Shown here in pieces: positions 8,694-17,400 of a stretch of 64,000 nucleotides of DNA; within the stretch, counting starts at the first letter, position 1; every line of letters starts with the position of its first letter. The stretch is from positions 1-64,000 of the forward strand of contig JAIENA010000143.1 in the NCBI GenBank assembly GCA_019751755.1, in the 5' to 3' direction. The notes below the pieces were generated by a model, which worked only from the letters and a program-made list of their open reading frames with translations, was not told where the DNA came from and made no database searches. The position numbers were made by a program, and so were the translations under genes. The stretch is from Burkholderiaceae bacterium. Lineage in GTDB: Bacteria; Pseudomonadota; Gammaproteobacteria; Burkholderiales; Burkholderiaceae_D.

Positions 8694-9925
8694 GTCACCA
8701 CCGCCTCTCACCCCTGAACAGGGCGGCCATGGCCGTCCTGCTGGGCGTATTGTGCTGCGCACCGGCATGCGCACAGCAGCCGCCCGCCGCGATCAGCGAA
8801 GCCGATCTGCTGTATGAGCAGGCGCTGCAGTCAATCGCGGAAGGCCGCAAAAACGATGCCAACGCGACCTTGCAGCGCGTGATTGACATGGCGCCGTCTC
8901 ATGCCGGCGCCTGGCTTGAGCTGGCGCTGTTGCAATGCAGCCTGGGCAATCAGGCGGAAGCCGAACGTCTGTTTTCCGTCATCGAACTGCGCTTCGACCC
9001 GCCGCCCGGCATCGTCCAATTGATGGCCAATACCCGCACCACCGGTTGCGTCAGTGCGCAGCCGGTGGGGCAGTACAGCATCACGGTATCGCGTGGCATA
9101 GACCAAAATGTCAACCAGGGCTCCACCCGCGACCTCGGCCTGGCCGACCTGGGACTGTCACCGGAATTCCGGCCCCGGCATGACCAATACACCATGCTGT
9201 CGGGAGAATACTTGCGCGACCTGAGCGCCAACGGCGCCCTGGGCTTCGTGCAATTCCAGGGCCGCCATAACGACTCGCTGCATCAATACGATAGTGGCGC
9301 ATTGTTTGCCGGCGCCGAAACACCATGGCGCCTCAGTGAATGGAGTGTGCGCGGTACCGCGCTGGCCGGCTTCATCACGCTGGGCGGCAAGCTGTACCAG
9401 CGCCAGTACCAGTTGCAGGCGCGAGTGGGTCCGCCCATGGCGCTACCATACAGCCTGCAATTCCACCTGCTGGGCGGCCTGACGCATGCCAGTTATGCCA
9501 CCCTGCAAAATTTCGATTCCACCACGGGGGAACTGCGGGGATTGCTGAGTCGGCGCAACGGCAACACCTCGATCAATGCCAGCCTGGGCGTTCAGCGGGA
9601 TAACGCCACCGACGCCCGCCCCGGTGGCAACCGCAGGGGCTGGTCAGCCAGCTTGCAGTGGCGGCACCGTTATGGCAGCAACATCACTACCGACCTGGGC
9701 TACAACATGCAAGCATGGAACAGCAGCCTGCCGTACGCACCGAAAGTGATTGAACAAGTCCGAGACCAGAGCACACACGTACTGCGCGCCACAGTGATTT
9801 ACCCGGTGACGCGCAACCAGAGCCTGGTGCTGGAAGCGCGACAAGTGATCAATCGGGAAAACATCCCGATCTTTCAGTACAATAACCGCCAATTGCAGTT
9901 AAGCTGGCAGTGGCAGGGTCCTTGA
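8690..9925 (+). CDS. TPR-containing outer-membrane beta-barrel protein (Slam/DUF560-like)
   Basis: The 411-residue protein begins at GTG inside the stop of the cyclase gene (GTGA overlap), so the two are translationally coupled. A signal peptide covers residues 1-29 (cleavage near ACAQQ). Tetratricopeptide-like helices follow (about 38-105; YEQALQSIAEGRKNDANATL, GNQAEAERLF). The rest (about 120-411) has alternating hydrophobic strands and ends in NNRQLQLSWQW, as expected for an outer-membrane barrel. The layout of TPR followed by a C-terminal barrel resembles surface lipoprotein assembly modifiers, but I cannot confirm that family. With FecR and CHASE2 neighbours it probably works at the envelope as the output or partner of the sensor. 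Confidence 0.6.
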   Translation: MSHHRLSPLNRAAMAVLLGVLCCAPACAQQPPAAISEADLLYEQALQSIAEGRKNDANATLQRVIDMAPSHAGAWLELALLQCSLGNQAEAERLFSVIELRFDPPPGIVQLMANTRTTGCVSAQPVGQYSITVSRGIDQNVNQGSTRDLGLADLGLSPEFRPRHDQYTMLSGEYLRDLSANGALGFVQFQGRHNDSLHQYDSGALFAGAETPWRLSEWSVRGTALAGFITLGGKLYQRQYQLQARVGPPMALPYSLQFHLLGGLTHASYATLQNFDSTTGELRGLLSRRNGNTSINASLGVQRDNATDARPGGNRRGWSASLQWRHRYGSNITTDLGYNMQAWNSSLPYAPKVIEQVRDQSTHVLRATVIYPVTRNQSLVLEARQVINRENIPIFQYNNRQLQLSWQWQGP

Positions 9926-9975
9926 TCCCCCGCCTCGCCAGCCTCTTGTGCCCGGCTGATGCCGGCGCCACCTAA

Positions 9976-9992
9976 GGTACCATTACGGTACC
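9976..9992. promoter_or_regulatory. Paired GGTACC sequence upstream of the Crp-type gene
   Basis: GGTACC occurs twice (9976-9981 and 9987-9992) separated by five bases, forming an inverted repeat 20 bases before the ATG at 10012. It could be an operator for the downstream regulator. No classic TGTGA half-site is seen here. Confidence 0.25.
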
Positions 9993-10011
9993 GTCATCCA
10001 ATCTTGAACCA

Positions 10012-10758
10012 ATGAAGTCATCCAGCCCTCTCCCCAGTGACAAGCCTGATACGGTGCCAGACGGCCCCGCGGCGGCGCCCGAAGAGCGCAGCCTTCAGAT
10101 TCACTTGCGCAAGATTCCATTGCTGGCGGAGTTATCCGACGAAGAAATCATCCGCGTCAAAGCCGACATCCGCATCCGCCAATACGCCAAGCGTGAAGTG
10201 GTGCTACACAAAGGCGGCAGCGGCGATGGGCTGCTGTTCCTGCTGGCCGGGCAGTTGCAAGTGATCGACGTGACCGAAGATGGCCGCGCGATCGGCTTGC
10301 GCATGCTGGCGCCGGGGGACTTCTTCGGCGAGATCGCGCTGATCAACAACACCACGCGCTCCGCCTCGGTGGTGGCGCTGACCGATGTGCTGGTGGCCTT
10401 CCTGCCAGCCCCGACCGCCATGCATTTGTTTTCGCACTGCCCGTCGGTGGCGCGCCAGATGCTGCAACACCTGGCGCAAAAGATCCAGCGCGACTCGGAA
10501 TTCCGGGCGCTGCTCAGTATTAATAATACGGCAAAACGCATTTACACCTACCTGGTGCTGATGCAGAAAAAGAACCCGGATGGCACCGTGGTGGAGAATT
10601 TACCGACCCACCAGGATATTGCCAACATGATCAATACCAGCCGCGAAACCGTGACGCGCGCGTTGCTGACGCTGGTGCAGCAAGGCATCGTGCAAAAGGA
10701 ACCGCACCGCTTGCTAATTAAGAATCCGGAAGCGCTGCAAAAACTGGTGCAGGGGTAA
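10012..10758 (+). CDS. Crp/Fnr-family transcription regulator
   Basis: This 248-residue protein has a cyclic-nucleotide-binding fold (about 35-150) and a C-terminal winged helix (about 165-240). The nucleotide pocket is well kept: PGDFFGEIALINNTTRSASV contains the GE and RSA residues that hold cAMP in CRP. The recognition helix NTSRETVTRALL has the same Arg-Glu...Arg contacts as E. coli CRP (SRETVGR), so TGTGA-type sites are the expected targets. There are no Cys ligands for an FNR iron-sulfur cluster. It lies 86 bases after the TPR/barrel gene in the same direction as the adenylate cyclase. That position, and CRP-like boxes at 4792 and 6690, suggest it reads cAMP made by the neighbouring cyclase. 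A second, global CRP elsewhere in the genome cannot be excluded. Confidence 0.85.
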   Translation: MKSSSPLPSDKPDTVPDGPAAAPEERSLQIHLRKIPLLAELSDEEIIRVKADIRIRQYAKREVVLHKGGSGDGLLFLLAGQLQVIDVTEDGRAIGLRMLAPGDFFGEIALINNTTRSASVVALTDVLVAFLPAPTAMHLFSHCPSVARQMLQHLAQKIQRDSEFRALLSINNTAKRIYTYLVLMQKKNPDGTVVENLPTHQDIANMINTSRETVTRALLTLVQQGIVQKEPHRLLIKNPEALQKLVQG

Positions 10759-10763
10759 CGGCA

Positions 10764-10799
10764 TGGCGGATTACGCGGGTTTCACCCGCTAATCCACCA
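10764..10799. repeat. REP-like palindrome, copy 3
   Basis: TGGCGGATTACGCGGGT and ACCCGCTAATCCACCA are inverted around TTC, directly after the stop of the Crp-type gene. It belongs to the GCGGATTA family also found at 261, 324 and 34539, and may help end transcription or protect the mRNA 3' end. Confidence 0.6.
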
Positions 10800-10896
10800 T
10801 TGCCGACACAACGGCAGATTGCGTCAGAATTTAGCATTGTGCTTTTCCCCTTAGCAACTTGTTACATCTGTAGCAAGTCGCCCTGCGGCAGTACGG

Positions 10897-10902
10897 TATA
10901 AT
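10897..10902 (+). promoter_or_regulatory. Candidate -10 of the polysaccharide operon
   Basis: A perfect TATAAT lies about 110 bases before the first gene of the polysaccharide cluster. No convincing -35 hexamer is seen at 16-18 bases upstream, so it may need an activator. Confidence 0.35.
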
Positions 10903-11010
10903 CCCGCCTCCTACCAGTTTTCCAGATTGCGCCGCCTGATCCGCGTCGCACCAGCACTTCAAAATGACAGTTTCAACAGCAGGCCTGCCGCCCGCATCGC
11001 GGGGGATGGC

Positions 11011-11811
11011 ATGATTTCGGGCATGATGATGCGGGCGTTGTGGTCGTACCGTGGCTTTGTCATGGGCAGCGTCCGGCGCGAATTCCAGGCCAAATACCGC
11101 AACACGATGCTGGGTGCGGCCTGGACCGTCCTCAGTCCGCTGGCGATGATCCTGGTCTATACGCTGATCTTTTCGCAAGTGATGAAAAGCCGCCTGCCGG
11201 GCGACACCAGCCAGTATGGCTACAGCATTTATCTGTGCGCCGGCATCCTGACGTGGGGCTTGTTTTCGGAAATCCTGGCGCGCGGCCAAAACATGTTCCT
11301 GGAACACGCCAACCTGCTCAAGAAAATCAGCTTCCCCCGCATTTGCCTGCCGGTCATCGTGGTGCTCAATGCTTTGTTGAATTTTGGCATCATCTTCGGC
11401 CTATTTACCGTCTTCCTGCTGGCATCCGGTCAATTCCCCGGCGCCGTGTTTTTGCTGCTGATCCCGGTCATCACGCTGATGGTGCTGCTGGCGATCGGCC
11501 TCGGCATGGTGCTGGGCGTGCTCAATGTGTTCTTCCGCGACGTCGGCCAATTCTTCACGATCTTCCTGCAATTCTGGTTCTGGCTAACGCCGATCGTCTA
11601 CCCGTCGTCGATTATTCCGGACGGCCTGCGCGACGCCATGGCGTACAACCCGATGGCCGCGCCGATCAAAGCCTGCCAGGACATTTTGGTGACGGGCGCG
11701 GCGCCGCAGTGGACCTCGCTGGCCGGCCCGTTCGCGCTGGCCTTGCTGCTGTGCGCACTGGGCTTATATCTGTTCCGCCGCCGCGCGGGTGAAATGGTGG
11801 ATGAACTCTGA
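11011..11811 (+). CDS. Polysaccharide ABC exporter permease (Wzm type)
   Basis: The 266-residue permease has the family's N-terminal amphipathic part (ALWSYRGFVMGSVRREFQAKYRNTMLGAAW) and about six transmembrane segments. It matches ABC-2 permeases that export O-antigen or capsule chains joined to undecaprenyl pyrophosphate. I chose the ATG at 11011 because GGGGGATGGC directly precedes it and family members start here; a longer frame opening at a TTG at 10927 adds an unlikely Arg/Ala-rich stretch. ATG at 11023 is a further option. The stop overlaps the ATG of the ATPase gene by one base (TGATG). Together these two genes form the export pump for the glycan built by the downstream enzymes. Confidence 0.88.
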   Translation: MISGMMMRALWSYRGFVMGSVRREFQAKYRNTMLGAAWTVLSPLAMILVYTLIFSQVMKSRLPGDTSQYGYSIYLCAGILTWGLFSEILARGQNMFLEHANLLKKISFPRICLPVIVVLNALLNFGIIFGLFTVFLLASGQFPGAVFLLLIPVITLMVLLAIGLGMVLGVLNVFFRDVGQFFTIFLQFWFWLTPIVYPSSIIPDGLRDAMAYNPMAAPIKACQDILVTGAAPQWTSLAGPFALALLLCALGLYLFRRRAGEMVDEL

Positions 11812-13049
11812 TGGGATCGATTACTGTCACCAACCTGGGCAAGGCCTATAAACAATACCCGGCCCGCTCGTCGCGTCTGCGCGAATGGCTGCTGCCGTTC
11901 CAGGGCCCGCAGCACAAGCTCAAATGGATCCTGCAAGACATCAATTTCCATGTCGCGCCGGGTGAAGCGGTGGGCCTGATCGGCATTAACGGCGCCGGCA
12001 AGAGCACCTTATTAAAACTCATCACCGGCACCACGCAGCCGACCACCGGCTCGGTCTACATGGAAGGGCGGGTCGCGGCCTTGCTGGAACTGGGCATGGG
12101 TTTCCATCCGGATTTCACGGGCCGCCAGAATGTCTACATGGCCGGCCAGTTGCTGGGCATGAGCGTCGATGAGATCAGTGCGCTGATGCCGGATATCGAA
12201 GCGTTTGCCGAAGTCGGCGAGTACATGGACCAGCCGGTGCGCGTGTATTCGTCCGGCATGCAGATGCGGGTGGCGTTTTCCGTCGCCACCGCGCGCCGTC
12301 CGGATATCCTGATCGTCGATGAAGCGCTGTCGGTCGGCGACACCTATTTCCAGCACAAGAGTTTCGAGCGCATCCGCCAGTTCCGCCGCGCCGGCACCAC
12401 GTTATTACTGGTATCGCACGACAAGCAGGCGATCCAGTCGGTGTGCGACCGCGCCATCCTGCTCGACGGCGGGCGCCTGTCGCGTGAAGGGCCGCCGGAA
12501 GAAATCATGGATTACTACAATGCGTTGATTGCCGACCGCGAAAACAGCAACCTGCAATTGCTGTCGCGCGATGACGGCAAGGTGCAAGTGGTGTCGGGTA
12601 CCGGCGAAGCGACCGTGTCGCACATCGCGCTGCTGGACGAAAACGAACAACCGGTCGAAGTGATCGACGTCGGCGCCACCGTGACCTTGCAGGTGACGGT
12701 GCTGGCCAAGGCGCACATCCCGCGCATGGTGCTGGGCTACATGATCAAGGACCGGCTGGGCCAGCCGATGTACGGCACCAATACCGACTTGCAGCAACGG
12801 CCGCTGGACGATGTGCAGCCGGGCGAGTCGAACGTCTACCGCTTCCGCTTCAATGCCAACCTGGGCGCCGGCACGTATTCGGTGGCGACCGCCATCGTCA
12901 GCACGGAAACCCACCTGGTCAACAATTATGAATGGCGCGACCTGGCGCTGGTGTTCACCGTGGTGAACATGCGCCGCCCCTACTTCGAAGGATCGGCGTG
13001 GATCGAGCCGGCCATTGAAATCCATCGCGACACACCCCACGCCGCCTGA
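11811..13049 (+). CDS. Polysaccharide ABC exporter ATPase with cargo-binding domain (Wzt type)
   Basis: The 412-residue protein has an ABC ATPase domain (about 1-245) with Walker A GINGAGKST, signature VYSSGMQM and Walker B ILIVDEALSVGD, as usual for the KpsT/Wzt family. After a linker, a beta-sandwich (about 265-395; FRFNANLGAGTYSVATAIV) corresponds to the Wzt C-terminal domain. In O-antigen systems of this design, that domain binds a modified non-reducing end of the finished glycan before export. A methyltransferase gene follows five bases later, which fits chain capping by methylation, though that link is inference. Confidence 0.9.
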   Translation: MGSITVTNLGKAYKQYPARSSRLREWLLPFQGPQHKLKWILQDINFHVAPGEAVGLIGINGAGKSTLLKLITGTTQPTTGSVYMEGRVAALLELGMGFHPDFTGRQNVYMAGQLLGMSVDEISALMPDIEAFAEVGEYMDQPVRVYSSGMQMRVAFSVATARRPDILIVDEALSVGDTYFQHKSFERIRQFRRAGTTLLLVSHDKQAIQSVCDRAILLDGGRLSREGPPEEIMDYYNALIADRENSNLQLLSRDDGKVQVVSGTGEATVSHIALLDENEQPVEVIDVGATVTLQVTVLAKAHIPRMVLGYMIKDRLGQPMYGTNTDLQQRPLDDVQPGESNVYRFRFNANLGAGTYSVATAIVSTETHLVNNYEWRDLALVFTVVNMRRPYFEGSAWIEPAIEIHRDTPHAA

Positions 13050-13054
13050 ACGCT

Positions 13055-14413
13055 ATGACTTTCATTTCGTATTCCCAGAATTTCGAAGACGTGCTGCTGT
13101 GGCGCGCGCTCGGCCATATCCCCAACGGCTTTTACATCGACGTCGGCGCCAACGACCCGGAGCTGCATTCGGTCACCAAGGCGTTTTATGACGCCGGCTG
13201 GCATGGCGTCAATGTCGAACCGATGCCGTCGTATCGCCAGCCTTTCGTTGAGCAGCGTCCGCGCGACATCAACCTGACGTGCGCCGCCGGCGCCGAACAG
13301 GGTGAAATCACGCTGTTCGACGTGCCGTCGATGAATGGCTGGGCATCGACCGACGCCGCCGTCGCGCAGGAGCACCGGGCCGGGGGCTACGACGTCACCG
13401 AAGTCACGGTGCCGCTGCGCACGCTGGCTGAAATTTGCGCGGAACACGTGACGGGCGACATCCACTTCCTGAAAATCGACGTCGAAGGCTTCGAAGGCGA
13501 AGTATTAAAAGGGATGGACTTCCAGCGCTGGCGCCCGTGGGTATTGGTGATCGAAGCCACTCTGCCAGGCCAGCGCACCACCAACCACGACACGTGGGAA
13601 CACCTGGTGCTGCCGCACGGCTACCGCTACGCCTACTTCGACGGCTTGAACCGCTATTACGTGGCGGAGGAGCATGCGGCATTGCTGGACGCGCTGACCA
13701 TTCAGCCCAATGTGTTCGACGCTTTCATCACACACCACCTGGACAAGGCCTGGGCCAAGGGCCGCGACTTGTCGCGGCAAGTCAAGGAAGGCTGGAGCCG
13801 CATCGACCAGCTCGACGTGCATGCCAAGCAACTGGCCGGCAACCTGGATCAGGCGCAGCGCGACTATACAGCGCTGCAAGCCGCGCTGGCGGCCGAGCAG
13901 GCCCGGCTCGCGGCCGAACAGGCCCACAGCGCCAAGGTCGCCGACGACCTGCTGCAAACGCAGGTGCAGCTGCACGCGCTGGAAGCGCACGCCGCAGCGC
14001 TGCAAGCGACCGTCAACAGCACCGATGCCTGGGGCCGCGACCTCGAACAACGCCTGCTGGCCGTGTATGCCAGCACCTCGTGGCGCATTACCGCGCCGAT
14101 GCGCTTCATCATGCGCCGTGGCGACAACAGCCCGGCCAACCTGGTCAAGCGCAAGGCCAAGGGTGCGCTGCGGCGCGGCCTGAAATGGCTGACGTCGCGC
14201 GAACTGCTGCGGCGCGCGCTGCTGCCGGTGATCGCCCGCTCACCGTGGCTGCAACAGCGCGTGGCCGCCACCCTGGCCGCCGCCAAGAGCGCCACAGCGC
14301 CCCATGCCCACGCGGCGCCGGACGTGCCGGAATTGCTGCGCGAACTGCCACCATCGGCGCGCCATATCCTGGCCGACCTGCAGCGCGCCTTTGAACAACA
14401 AGCGAAACACTGA
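13055..14413 (+). CDS. FkbM-family methyltransferase with C-terminal coiled coil
   Basis: In this 452-residue protein, residues 1-225 are an FkbM methyltransferase: the SAM-binding motif FYIDVGANDPELHSVTKAF, the acidic NVEPMPSY, and the FLKIDVEGFEGEVLKGM motif are all intact. Residues about 250-320 are Ala/Gln/Glu-rich with heptad spacing, and probably form a coiled coil. The tail (about 340-452) is basic and Ala-rich without a recognised fold. Such coiled-coil extensions act as molecular rulers in some chain-terminating enzymes. Placed between the Wzt-type ATPase and the glycosyltransferase, it is a good candidate for methylating a sugar of the exported glycan. Whether it caps the chain or decorates internal residues cannot be told from sequence. 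Confidence 0.8.
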   Translation: MTFISYSQNFEDVLLWRALGHIPNGFYIDVGANDPELHSVTKAFYDAGWHGVNVEPMPSYRQPFVEQRPRDINLTCAAGAEQGEITLFDVPSMNGWASTDAAVAQEHRAGGYDVTEVTVPLRTLAEICAEHVTGDIHFLKIDVEGFEGEVLKGMDFQRWRPWVLVIEATLPGQRTTNHDTWEHLVLPHGYRYAYFDGLNRYYVAEEHAALLDALTIQPNVFDAFITHHLDKAWAKGRDLSRQVKEGWSRIDQLDVHAKQLAGNLDQAQRDYTALQAALAAEQARLAAEQAHSAKVADDLLQTQVQLHALEAHAAALQATVNSTDAWGRDLEQRLLAVYASTSWRITAPMRFIMRRGDNSPANLVKRKAKGALRRGLKWLTSRELLRRALLPVIARSPWLQQRVAATLAAAKSATAPHAHAAPDVPELLRELPPSARHILADLQRAFEQQAKH

Positions 14414-14415
14414 AC

Positions 14416-17400
14416 ATGCGCATCGTCATTGATTTACAAGGCTGCCAGCTCGATGCGGCCACCGCTTCCGCCCCTGCTACTGCCGCCGCCCCGGTAGTGG
14501 CGCTGGTCGCCGCCCTCGCCAGCGCCGCCGCGCAAGCCGGCCACACCGTGATTGCCGCGCTGGATGGACGCCATGCCGACAGTATCGACCTGCTGCGCAG
14601 CGCGCTGAAAGCCGGCGTGGGCGACTTGCTGCCGCCAGCGCGCGTGTTGACCTATACGCTGCCGGGCGGCAGTGGCGGCAGTGACCATAGGGGCCACTGG
14701 GCGCGCCACGCGGCGAGCACCGTCCGCGCGGGCTTTTTCGCCTCACTTTCTGCCGATGCCGTGCTGCTGCCGCTGCGCGCCGATGGCGCCGATAGCGCCG
14801 ATGGCAACGCGTTGCTGGCGCCGCTGCCGGGGGTTGTTAATGCCGTATGGCTGTATCGCGGCGAAGGCGCCGCCCGTCATACGCCAGCGTTACAAGCCAT
14901 CGTCAACGCTGCACAACTGGCACTGGCCGCCGACGAGACGGCGCAAGCCACGCTAGCGGCGCTGGGCACGGCTGGCATGCTGGCCGCCGCCGATAGCGAG
15001 GGGGCGGCGCTGCTGCTGACGCAACTGCAATTGCAACTGCAACGTCAACCGCAGGCGCAGGCCAGCGTCACGGCGCCGCCATCGCCGCGCCCGCGTCTGG
15101 CCTATATCTCGCCCCTGCCGCCGGAACATTCCGGCATTGCCGACTACAGCGCCGAAGTGCTGGCGGAAATCGAAGCACATTACGACATCGAACTCATCAC
15201 CACGCCCGGCGCCACGCCTGGCGCGGCACTGCAGCGTTTTACGCAGCGCAGCGCGGCCTGGTTCGAGCAACACGCCGGCACATACGACCGCATCGTCTAC
15301 CACTTCGGCAATTCGAACATGCACAAGCATATGTTTGCGCTGCTGAAGCGCCATCCCGGCGTGGTGGTGCTGCATGACTTTTATTTATCGGGTGTGCTCG
15401 ACAACATGGAGCGCGACGGCGACCAGGCCAACGCTTTCATGGATGCGCTGTATGCGTCGCATGGCCACAGCGGCCTGCATTACCACAGCGCGCACGGCCG
15501 CAATCCGTCGATCTGGCAATTCCCGTGCAACAAGGAAGTGCTGGACCATGCCGCCGGCGTCATCGTGCACAGCGATTTTTCCAAGCGCCTGGCCGAGCAA
15601 TGGTACGGCCCGGGCGCGGCCGACGGCTGGCGCACCTTGCCGCTGCTGCGCGGCCAGGGCGCAGGCAACGATCCGGTGGCCGCGCGCCGCGCCGCCCGCG
15701 AGGCGCTGGGCATCGCCGATGATGAATACATCGTCAGCACCTTCGGCATGCTCGGCAGCACCAAGTTGAATGACCGCCTGCTGGAAGCATTCCTCGCCTC
15801 AAAGCTGGCGCAAGATGACAAGTGCCGCCTGGTGTTCGTCGGCGCCAACGATCCGGGCCCGTACGGCTTCGACCTGCAAAAACGCATCGCCGACAGTGGC
15901 ATCGGTCACCGCATCCGCATCACCGGCTTTGCCAGCGCCGCCGATTACGCGCACTGGCTGGCCGCCAGCGACAGCTCGGTGCAACTGCGCACCAAGACCC
16001 GCGGCGAAACCTCGGCCTCGGTGCTCGATTGCCTGTTGCACGGCATCCCGACCATCATCAACGCCCATGGCGCATCGGCCGATTTGCCGGCGGACGTGCT
16101 GGTCAAGCTGCAAGACGAATTCACGACCGGGGAGATGGTGCAAGCGCTGGAATCCTTGCATGGCGACCAGGACCGCCGCGCCCACCTGGCGCAGGCGGCG
16201 CGCGCCTTCATCCGCGCCGAACACAGCCCGGCCCGGGTCGGCCGCCTGTATCTGGACGCCATCGAACATTTTGCCCGGCACAGCGGCCCGGCCGTCTACC
16301 GCGACATGGTGACGGCGCTGGCGGCGCCCGGCGCGCCGCTGCCGCCATCGCAAGCGGCATTGGTGGAGCTGGCCGCCGTCATCGCGCACAACCGCGCCCA
16401 AGCCGGTCAGGGCCGCCGCCAGTTGCTGGTCGATATCTCCGCGCTGGTGCAAGCCGACTTTAAAACCGGCATCCAGCGGGTGGTGCGCAGCATCGTGCTA
16501 GCGCTGCTGAAAAACCCGCCGGCCGGCTACCGCGTGGAACCGGTCTACAGCCAGGGCCTGATGCGCCCTTACCGCTACGCGCGCCGCTTTACCTCCAGCA
16601 TGCTGGCTGGCCAGTTCGCGCCGCAAGCGGCCGACTATGGCAAGACGCTGGAAGATGCGCCCATCGACAGTGGCGCCGGCGACATGTTCCTGGGGCTGGA
16701 CCTGGCCGCCAACTCCAATATGCAAAACGAAGCGCTGCTGCTGGACATGCGCCGCCGTGGCGTGGCGATCTGGTTCGTGGTGTACGACCTGCTGCCGCTG
16801 CTGCGCCCCGACTGCTTCACCTATGGCACCGACAAGCACTATGGCGACTACATCAAGAGCATGACCACGGTGGTCGACGGCATCGCCTCGATTTCCCGCG
16901 CCGTCTCCGACGAAGTGGCCGAATGGCTGGCCAGCCACCCGAACCGGCGCGCCGCGCCGGTGCAACTGGGCTACTTCCATCTGGGCGCCGACATCGACGC
17001 CAGCGCGCCCTCGGCCGGCCTGCCGGCCAATGCAGAACGCGTGATGCAGGCGGTCAAAGCGGCGCCCACACTGCTGATGGTGGGCACACTGGAACCGCGC
17101 AAGGGCCACAGCCAGGCGCTGGCGGCGTTCGAGTTGCTGTGGCAGCAGGGCGTCGACGTCAACCTTGTCATCGTCGGCAAAAATGGCTGGCTGGTCGAGC
17201 AACTGGTCAAGCGCCTGGAACAGCACCCGCAGCGTGAGCAAAAACTGTTCTGGTTGCCGGGCGTGTCCGATGAAATGCTGCTCAAGCTGTACGATTCGTG
17301 CGCCGCGCTGCTGGCGGCCTCCGAGGGTGAAGGCTTTGGCTTGCCGCTGATCGAAGCGGCGCAGAAAAACCTGCCGATCATTGCGCGCGGCATCCCGGTG

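Noticed and set aside
10927-11010. TTG-initiated extension of the Wzm-type permease
   Set aside because: It adds 28 residues not usual for the family; ATG 11011 has GGGGGATGGC in front.
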